Source: Cornus controversa (taxonomy: Eukaryota; Streptophyta; Magnoliopsida; Cornales; Cornaceae). From it: a DNA stretch of 64,000 nucleotides. Position numbers and translations under genes: made by a program. The stretch spans positions 54,765,755 through 54,829,754 of the forward strand of contig CM048853.1 of assembly GCA_026545225.1 (NCBI GenBank), written 5' to 3'. Each line of letters begins with the position of its first letter. The stretch's first letter is position 1. Shown in pieces: positions 56,020 through 64,000 of this stretch. Under the pieces are notes generated by a model that saw only the letters and a list, made by a program, of their open reading frames with translations, was not told where the DNA came from and ran no database searches.

Positions 56020-56244
56020 TTTAAAGAAATATCTTCTCATTATGCGTCCTAAGTACAAATAAAAACTTGGATATAGGATATAAAATACCAGATTCTTAGC
56101 ACCACATATAAGCAACGACATATCAGAAAATGTAATGGGATATCAAATAAAGTTGAACTAATAATATATAAAATACCAGCATGTTACAAAGACGAGTATA
56201 CATACCAAGATGCCCATGTTTAATATGCTAAAGTAACGGAATCT

Positions 56245-56447
56245 TCACAAACTTGCAACAGGCATGTTGTAGAAGGTAGCACGAGAAGTGTAGGTTAACT
56301 TCTCAGATCCCTTAAGTCTGAACTCAATTGCAGTTACAGTCAAGTTTCTTCCACTCCTTACTACAGAACCATCAACTATTAATTCCGCCTGTGAATGTAG
56401 AAAACAGCCCTTTCAGGAAAAGCAATTAAATGATAATAATAATAATA

Positions 56448-56478
<31 letters not shown>

Positions 56479-59260
56479 TGATGAAGTCAATGCCATGAAT
56501 GAATACGAGGTTCAATCATAACCAGACAGTTATATGAGGCACTCAAAAACAAAAATCTAGACACCATAAATCTAAGTCATTATGGCTCAGTTCTAGCCTC
56601 AAGTACTCTTCCACTTGGAGGTCCAAGTCAATGCCAGCCAATGGCCTAGGATCACCGTTATTATATTGATTTATGGTCAAAGCAAAAGCAACGCACAATA
56701 GAATTGTGATAACTAATTCAATATTTGTTGAGACTCAAGCTATAAATGAGTAATTTCTTTTTGGTCTCCCATTCCCTTCCTACATGCATATATATATGTA
56801 ATTATGTATAAATATGTATTATGGGATCAGAGATCCAGAGCAATCCCCAGCCTCTTTGTTTTAGAAGGCATTTTTCATATGTACCTTGAGGCAAGACATA
56901 CAAAAAATGACTAGAGGCGAATAAAATTAAGCAGGCCCCTAGGAGGTTTATGCTTTGGTGGACTAGGATACACCCAGGGCACAAAAGGTGTAGTTTTCTG
57001 CACCGAAGTGGATTAAACATGTGCCTCATAGGAGTAAAGATAACGGCCTTCTTTATTTTATAAGCTCATGGGCTAATTCTAGGGTTTCCTCCGATACTAG
57101 GGTTGCAACTTCCAGCGTGTTTTCGGGCCAATCTCCTGAGGACTTCCAGCGTGTTCTTCCCATTTCAAGGTAAAACCTTAAATTATAATTACTTGGGTTC
57201 AAGGATTCTATTACAAAGATCTCTTACCATTCAGCTTTATCAAGGAACTATCTTCTTTACTGGATCATGAGACATGATTTTTTTCTCCCCCCAGCCCCGC
57301 GAACCTGCACCCTACAACCACCTCAAATTGGTACTTTCTTGTAATTGCATCACCTTAAACTTGAATCATGCTACTCATCCATGTTCGCAAGTTTATAGGT
57401 CCCATTGTGCAAAATCAATCCATATTAATTGAATTTCCTTGTCTATTATGTTTATCCTTAATAGACGCCACCCCTAGCTCTCTAAAATACATTAATTTTT
57501 TATTACATCTTTTCTTGGATTGCCACTTATCCATGTTAACATCCATGTCTCAGCTACACTATTTTTTATACATGTCTCGTGATAGTCAACTTCCTATACT
57601 TTGAAGCACGAATAGCCTAAAGCCTTAGCATTTTTCACTGCACCTGATAGGTTTTTAATTATTAGACAGAAATCCGGAAGCACCTCTTCAATTCAAAAAT
57701 CATACTCTAACCATATGGGAAAGCCTAAGCCTAATCAACCTCTCCTTTGTTATTAAAATTTGATCCAGTATAAGTAAAAAAACAGAAAACTTGTGTATCT
57801 CTTGCCATAAATGCGGTCAAACTTTTAAACTCTAAATTTTATTTTTAGATAAAGTATGGTTGAGCAAAACAAATGAAATCATCTCAATTGTATAAAAAAA
57901 AAAACTAATGTAATTGCATCATTTTCACGTAGGGCTCGAGTTACTGCTACTCTCAGAATCACTTTTCAAGCAACGAAATGGGGAACAAGGATAGAAAATT
58001 CAATCCAATTTGGCAATAACATATCAAAATGTCGTTGCCTTAAAACCAATCTACACCCCACAAGCCAACATTACTAGAACAGCATCCCAAATTACACAAT
58101 CAATCCCCTCTAAGGACGGGCAAGGAGGGTTTGAAAAACACAAAAAGGTAAAACCAAAAAGACTCACATTCTCTGGAGCGGAAGAGAGATAAGATGTGCT
58201 CAATTCTCCAAGAAAGAGCTCCTTATCTTTGCCCACAACGGTTCTAGCACAAGCAATTGACACCATCTCTGCCACAGCCGCAACAGCACCTCCATGCATT
58301 CCGCCATAAGTATTCTACAAAACTCAAACTGTAACATCAACCTTCCATTTCCTTGACAAAAAAAAAATATGATGGGAAAAGAAAAACTAAATATAATTAA
58401 ATCAACATGTTTTTTCTTCTTGTTTTCTTCATGTTAGAAAGAAAACAATTACAAACTCAACTCAACTAAGCCACATAGTCATAGACGCTGAGTTTTAGTA
58501 AGCTCAGTTCGTTTGCTAAAATAGATGTAGAAAAAACAAGGGAAAAAAAAAATCTTTAGCATTCAATGGGTAATCATCTCCTACGATTTAAGATTCAAAG
58601 TTAACTGGTTTTTAATCTTTCAAGCTAATTGTGCGTTAACCACTGAAAATTTTCAGTTTTCATCACTTAATAAAGTTGTCAAAAAGCCTTGTAGATGTTA
58701 CATAATTTAAGAACAGCATACAGATTCATATCCTCATTTTCTTTCCTTTTCCTAAGGATCAAAACTTCCAAAATTATCTACTTTCCATACATTTTCCGAG
58801 CAACCAAACAGCAGCCAAGGCAACGTCAAAAACAAAGATTCAAAATTTTACTATTAAAACCTTGATTGATATCATTTTCTCGAACTTTCTCAGCAACCAA
58901 GTAGAACATCAAATAACACACACACACACTCTCGACTTTCATAATTGCTTTAGAGAGTGAATGATAAGAAGAAGCAGGTAGAAGAGTTTCAGTTACAAGA
59001 ACGGCAGGCTTGACGGAGAGGAGACACGAGATCCGGCCACGTTCGACACGGTGGACCTTCAAGAGGCCTCTGATCAACTCGGAGTAGAAATGCTTTGTTT
59101 CGTAACGCTGTGGGATGTGTGTGGATACTCCGACGTTTTTCAAGAAACCAAGGACTAGAGATTTATATTGTGAAAAGACGTCGTCGGAAATCACCGTGGA
59201 GGTGGTTGCAGATGATAGAATTTCCGAGTTTGGACCGCCGGAGGGTTTCTGTCTCTCCAT
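56245..59260 (-). CDS. Hotdog-fold acyl-CoA thioesterase (ACOT13/PaaI-like)
   Basis: Small single-domain thioesterase predicted to hydrolyse acyl-CoA or related thioesters. It has three exons on the minus strand: 58997-59260 (88 codons, MERQKPSGGPNSE..), 58168-58314 (49 codons, NTYGGMHGGAVAAVAEM..) and 56245-56388 (47 codons plus stop, AELIVDGSVVRSGRNL..). All have GT..AG borders and phase 0 junctions, total 184 aa. The segment GGMHGGAVAAVAE (92-104) is the conserved HGG..A..AE motif on the central helix of the hotdog fold, and RSGRNLTVTAIEFR lies in the closing strands. There is no obvious transit peptide or peroxisomal tripeptide (the end is PVASL). The natural substrate cannot be told. The gene converges on cpFtsY; intron 2 is about 1.8 kb. 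Confidence 0.88.
56431..56477. repeat. Inverted trinucleotide microsatellite (ATA)n(TTA)n
   Basis: About six aat-type triplets run directly into about eleven att-type triplets within thioesterase intron 2, just upstream (gene sense) of exon 3. The switch makes a perfect hairpin-forming palindrome of at least 30 bp. Confidence 0.85.
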
Positions 59261-60173
59261 TTCTCCTCTTCTCGTTTGAGGGAAGTGAGCAGATACAACA
59301 ATTGTTTGTGTTGGAATACAACCCCCTATTATATATATACTCCTACATGTGTGTGTGTGTATGTATGTACTTGTTTTATCACCGTATACTTGCTTGTCCG
59401 ATATGCATCAGATGGACTAAAGTAGCAGTAGACATTTTCTCTATTTGTTAAATGTGTCATCAAATTACTTTATTATGTTTAAGATTAATTACATAAAATT
59501 CTGCTGAATTATAGAAAATTTGGTAATTTATTAAGATTTTAAAATGTTTTAATACTTTTTTAACTGAAAATGTTTTAATACTTTGATAATTTATTTCTTA
59601 AGATAACTCCAAAGAATGGGTTTCTTGTGAAAAAAAAAAAACTTATATTTTAGGATGGTTCTTTGTCAAAAAAAAAAAAATTGAATACAGAACCAACTAA
59701 TTAGGATGAGTTTTAATTTTCATTTTTTCAAGAATATTGTTACAATGTTAAAAAATTGACAATAAATAATAGTACATAACATATTCTGTTTTTAACAAAA
59801 ATGACAATATAACTGAGAGTGACACAAAAACAACCTTATGAGTATCAACCACATCACAAATTCGAAAGGGAAAAAAAACAAAAATTGAGAAACTGACATC
59901 ACCTGCCAGCTTACAATACAAACAACATTTTAAGAGTACAATTCCCAATTTATTGTGTCATGATACACATTCAACAATAAGTTTGGACCTCTAACCCCAA
60001 ATTCCATCCTTAACTTGTACATTTCCCAATTCTAGACAACAACAACACACAACAGAGAATCAGTACACACTGCACCTATGACAGCATTTTTGTCCCTCAT
60101 TCATCAGATGATAACAAGTAATTACCAAATTTACACCAAAGCATCATCAGAACAAAATGCCAAGAACAAGTAA
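59261..60173. other. Spacer between thioesterase and DGD2-like gene
   Basis: Upstream region of the thioesterase (CT-rich near 59255-59275, (GT)n at about 59350-59362) followed by AT-rich sequence and the probable 3' UTR of the DGD2-like gene. No additional gene. Confidence 0.5.
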
Positions 60174-61947
60174 TTACCAAGAACCCCATTTTCGTGAAGG
60201 GAGTGCTGACAAACCAAGCTCTCTTCGTTGCTCTTCATCTGGTTGCAACCCCACAAACCCGGTTCCCACATAGTGAGCTAATGAAGATGCGTCTTCAATT
60301 TTCCTCTGCAAATTCAAAGACGTGGACATAAAAAGCTTTGGAGGGGTTTTGGTTGGTTTCTCTGCTGGTGACTGATCAAGCTCAGCAGCCTTCAGAAACC
60401 GTTCCGTGGCAGCCTCCCATGACAATTCGTGCATTTGCACATCTGTCAGCGGAGCAGGCTCTTCGGACAATGCCTTGCATGTAGCTCTAACAAACCCATT
60501 GTCATTCTCATATGTCCGACAGTTGGGGAACTGCTTGAAGAACTCATTTGAGGGATGATTGGCACAAACAACTATTTTGCCCATTGCCAGTGCTTCAGCT
60601 GTGGTCGTACAGACCACATCCGTGGTGCTTGGATTTAAGAAAACTTTATAGCTGGAAGGAGAACAAGAAAAGAAAATTTAATAATTGACAAAATACACTA
60701 CAACTTGAACTTCAAGGCATAATGCTATCAACATATTAAAAGAAGATAAAAAATGGAGTCCCTGACAATCAAACATCCATTGAACAAGGGAAGAGCAAGA
60801 GAAGGTTTCCTATAAAGATGAATCATAGTTTTAATTTTGTGTTGGTATAAAAGAACTGCACATGCGGGAGCTAAAAAAGAAGTGCTTCTAGATAACATGT
60901 ATCCTAAAACCCATTGCACTCATTATAGTGATCATTACTCAGAAGTAATTAACCTTGAAGTAGCATCTGATAAATCCTAATAAATCAAATCACAGGCAAC
61001 AAACTTTTTCTTTTTCTTTTTTTTCACATGACAACTGAAACCAGTAGTAGGTTTAGATTTTAGAACACGACATATTTCCTTCATATTCCAGGATCAGATA
61101 TCAAATAAACCAGGAGAATTCCAATCTCTTCATATAAATTATATTAGAACAATCTGATCTATCAATCTTTGGGACTTGGATCCTCTCCACAAATTTTCTC
61201 TCCAATCTCTCCAAGCCTCCATCCAATGATCAAGATCATGCCACATCATCATTTGTGTAACTACCCACTATGTTTGGTTTTGCACACAATTTAATTCAAA
61301 CAAAGATGATGATGTGGCACGATATTGATCGTTAGATGGAGGCTTGGAGAGATTGGAGAGACAAAATTAGTGGAGAGGATCCAAATCCTTTAACTTTTAG
61401 CCAGGGAAGTTTCCCAATCTGAAAGCATAACATGAACCAAGAGTGGCTAATGCAGCAATAATTAATTTCACCAGAACCCTCCAGCATCTGCGTGGTGCAT
61501 TGCTTTATTTGCAGCCGTAGCTTTCTTAGTTTCTTCTTTCCAGGAAACATAAATCAAATTGATATTACAAGGAAATAGGAAATGATAGGGAGCTTACTCG
61601 TGAAATAAATGATCAGCATGATCACGCCCAGGATGAACTCTAACAGCTATTTCCAATTTTCTGGCGGCTTCCTGAACTTGAGCAGAGTCCTCCCCGCTAC
61701 CATATAAATCAACCTCAAGTCCAGTTAGTTCTTTCTGATGATCATGGAGAAGTTTAAGTAGCTCTTTGTAGCCTTTGTTCCACACCATTTTACCGATGTA
61801 GTAGGCACCTTTGCTGAAGGCCTGGCACCCATTTTGCTTTTGCTCTTTCTTTTTATTTCCTATCTCAAGGAACTTGGGATTAACTCCATGAACATTGCAG
61901 ATAACAGATCTCGGAAGATCCTGCGTGGCAGCGGATAGCCTTATCAC
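60174..61947 (-). CDS. DGD2: Digalactosyldiacylglycerol synthase, DGD2-type, C-terminal two exons only
   Basis: C-terminal 275 residues of a GT4-family galactosyltransferase that makes DGDG from MGDG at the plastid outer envelope. Exon 61598-61947 reads [18 protein letters not shown], then [47 protein letters not shown]. Exon 60174-60651 reads [39 protein letters not shown] and a tail ending RKWGSW. The junction is GT..AG and in frame. This is the donor-binding half; the N-terminal ~200 residues are not visible in the remaining 2 kb. The acceptor at 61948-61949 is intact, so the gene may continue beyond the window through a long intron, or it may be a 5'-truncated copy. The tail favours DGD2 over DGD1 (less certain). 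Confidence 0.85.
61171..61388. mobile_element. Foldback MITE in the DGD2-like intron
   Basis: Left arm gggacttggatcctctccac and right arm gtggagaggatccaaatcc are inverted repeats that extend about 80 bp inward (ctccaagcctccatccaatg versus its complement). The total is about 218 bp. No clear target duplication was found. It lies between the two DGD2-like exons and was probably tolerated as intron sequence. Confidence 0.8.
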
Positions 61948-62291
61948 CTGCCATTTCATGACAATTAAGATCTGGTGAACAAGCCATATTTCTGAAAGGA
62001 ATATATATTAACAGATAACATGGGAATAAGCAATTTCAAATTTCTTAAAATTCATTCAGAGGAATTCTATTACTCACCAATATGGGGTAAGGGAAGATCC
62101 TGGTCAAAGGTAAGGAGTTTGTGTGTGGTGTTTCTATGTTAGAGAGAGAGAGAGAGTCTAATTGTTCCCACATACTTTAAAAATGGTCATCATCCACAGG
62201 AAAGTATTGCATCTTACTATTAATTCAAAAACAGTAAACTATAAGACACTCATTTAATATTTTTTTTATTTTTGTGGATGGTAGTTAAACC

Positions 62292-62460
62292 TAAGGGCGC
62301 ACACGGTTCAATTCCTGGAGGAACCGGAACGGGAACTGGAACCGTTCTCAACGGTTCCTGTTTTTTGGAACCGGAACCGGAACCGTTGGGAGGTGGAACC
62401 GAACCGAACCGTAGCCAACGGTTCAGTTCGGTTCCAAACTGCGGTTCTTCTGTTTTTTCT
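62292..62460. mobile_element. One end of a hAT-like element (AACCGGAACCGG subterminal repeats)
   Basis: It starts TAAGGGCGCACACGGTTC and continues with many aaccggaacc, ggttccgg and gaaccgaacc motifs, the typical subterminal structure of plant hAT elements that begin TAGGGGTGNNCACGGTTC. No matching opposite end is visible before 63300, so it is truncated or its partner has diverged. Open frames here reading G-T-G-T or E-P-E-P are artefacts of the repeat. Confidence 0.6.
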
Positions 62461-63360
62461 TAAATGATTTAATTGAACGTTTGTCAAGCCCCATACAACA
62501 TAAAAATTAAAATGACTCATCTTAACCAAGTTCAATCAAGAATCTCAATAATTTTACATAATAACATAAAACTCAAAGCAGCAAGCTAATGAATCTCCAA
62601 AACAACACAAGAACAACTGAATAACCAAATAAAATATCACAAGAACACCATATGAATTGTCTAATAATAATATAGAAAATCCAGCAAAACAACAAATCCA
62701 ATCAGTACCACATGTCCACAGCATCAACAACTCCACAAAGTGCAGAATCACAATTCTTCCAGTACTGCAGATGATAATGGAACATCATTTCTTTGTCATT
62801 ATAGTTTTGTTGGGTGTCTTCTAGGAAGAAAAAAAATGCTTCTGATGACTAGGTAAACCTATTAAATATGCTTACTGAAATAGAATAATTAATGGCAGAA
62901 AATATATAGACAATAAATATTGCTTTCTATATAACCCAAACATATTGCTTTCACAGCCCCTTCTAATAATCCTCCCTGTGTAAAACAATTAGATACAAAA
63001 ATGAAATATAATGGAGCACATTAAGAGAAATTCTTGCAACCCTGAATTTTAAAATCATGATAAACCTTTAAAAGCTGCAAAAAACTCAAATAGTAAAACC
63101 TCTGCTGATTAGTCCCCCTTGTGTTAAGTACATGCCAATCTAGACCATTCAATTGGTGAAATTTGCAACTGAAGAACCAAGCTCAGGATCTCACTCTCAA
63201 TAGTAAGTTTCTCTTCGTGTACTATATATATATACAGCGAAGTTTGAGAGAATCAAGTCTCCGATACCGTATAGATGGAGAAGGAACAATTACAACCCCA
63301 AAAACAGACAGGGATGGAAAAGGAACAATTAAAACCCCAAATTAATTACAGAGAGATTAC
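62461..63360. other. Sequence upstream of the DGD2-like exons; nothing coding recognised
   Basis: I searched the minus strand for the missing DGD2 N-terminal exons and saw none. Short frames near 62554-62751 are Leu/Phe/Cys-rich and unsupported. A (TA)n run lies at about 63222-63233. Confidence 0.5.
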
Positions 63361-63539
63361 CCTGACTGAAGAAGATGATGAAATTGGTGACTCCGTGGTT
63401 GGAGTTTGAGAGCCGCGCCGGAGAATCGAAGATTGCTTTGGGGTTTTGGCTTATGGTCGTTGCATGAGTTGTAGAGAGAGAGAGTGGGAGATAGAGATAT
63501 ACCAGACAAAGCGTCGGATTGCCAGAGAACGGTGACCAT
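63361..63539 (-). CDS. Possible first coding exon of an unidentified leftward gene
   Basis: Minus-strand frame MVTVLWQSDALSGISLSP.. of 59 codons plus two bases. It ends at CTTCAGTCAGG followed by GTAATCTC, a good splice donor. The composition (Ser/Leu/His-rich, few acidic residues) would suit an organelle-targeting leader. It does not resemble the DGD2 N-terminus, and direct joining to the exon at 61947 would be out of frame. I cannot name the gene. It may be a chance frame or an alternative 5' exon. Confidence 0.25.
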
Positions 63540-63572
63540 CAACTCTGTGAGGTGAGGTGACTCTGGCTCTCC

Positions 63573-63939
63573 TCTGCAATTGGTACATAACAATGGAATG
63601 GAATGGAATGCCAATATTACCTTTTTGGATCCATTCCTTTGTTTGGTAAGAAAAACTAAGGTAGGAATGACCATTCCACGTCATTCATTTGGAAAGAAAA
63701 AGAATGAAAATCCATTCCACTACTCAACCTATGGAATGGTCATTCCATTCTCAATAAACATTAAAAAATAAAATCTAGTCACCAAAAATAATGTAATCAT
63801 CATTCCATTCTTGCATCATTTCATGTTTGAAACCAAACAATAGAATGAGAATGACTATTCCATTCCATTTTCATTCTCATTCCATTCTCACTTTAATGTA
63901 ATGCTCATTCCCTTCCATTGTTGTGTACCAAACGCAGCA
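63573..63939. mobile_element. TIR element of the GGAATGG family, second copy
   Basis: Left end TCTGCAATTGGTACATAACA and the complement of the right end, TGCTGCGTTTGGTACACAAC, match well, followed inward on both sides by aatggaatgg motifs. Its right-end sequence matches the start of the element at 4262-4897. TTA follows the right end, compatible with a 3-bp target site. It lies directly upstream of the possible exon at 63361-63539. Confidence 0.7.
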
Positions 63940-64000
63940 TTAGGGTTCAGTTGTGTAAGTGTATTCGTGCAAGTGTGTAACAGTAATTGTGTAAGTAAAC

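Noticed and set aside
61947..63539. Joining the possible exon 63361-63539 to the DGD2-like exons
   Set aside because: The donor leaves two extra bases while the DGD2-like exon begins in phase 0, so the direct join is out of frame, and the leader is unlike DGD2.

Overview
This is a plant nuclear window, almost certainly from a eudicot. The genes carry many short exons with GT..AG introns and match plant-specific families: a group III shaggy/GSK3 kinase, a BON1-associated C2 protein, chloroplast FtsY and a DGD-type galactolipid synthase. The long AT-rich spacers hold (TA)n and (CA)n microsatellites and nested plant transposons. I cannot name the species from sequence alone. There is no prokaryotic content, CRISPR array, or rRNA or tRNA gene.

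Layout. 1-5.7 kb: a decayed Mutator-like (MULE) transposase interrupted by a tiny complete TRIM retroelement, then degenerate DNA transposons. 5.7-14.0 kb: a three-level retroelement nest. A TRIM-like element (target duplication AAATG) was entered by a 7.4-kb copia-type element (ATAGA), which was itself entered by a solo LTR of the TRIM family at 67-615 (CTCAC). 14-21 kb: gene-free spacer with a tRNA-like SINE trace and a 1.1-kb MULE-like TIR element. 21.1-26.5 kb (+): GSK3/shaggy-like kinase, 13 exons, 469 aa. 28.0-29.4 kb: a hAT element inside another hAT-like element. 29.8-30.3 kb (-): BAP2-like C2 protein. 31.4-41.8 kb: a degenerate direct segmental duplication whose two arms flank a small LTR element loaded with three DNA transposons. 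44.4-51.8 kb (+): chloroplast SRP receptor FtsY, 11 exons, 373 aa. 55.0-56.0 kb: a composite TIR element. 56.2-59.3 kb (-): hotdog-fold thioesterase, 3 exons, 184 aa. 60.2-61.9 kb (-): the last two exons of a DGD2-type digalactosyldiacylglycerol synthase. 63.4-63.9 kb: a possible first exon of unknown identity and another TIR element.

The host genes are not a functional cluster. cpFtsY (thylakoid protein insertion) and DGD2 (galactolipid synthesis) both serve plastid membranes, but so loose a link is expected by chance in a plant genome. I see no convincing new biological system. The most informative content is transposon archaeology: element ends, target duplications and nesting order can be read directly at about ten loci, including a TRIM whose internal region is only 69 bp and consists of little more than a primer-binding site and a polypurine tract.
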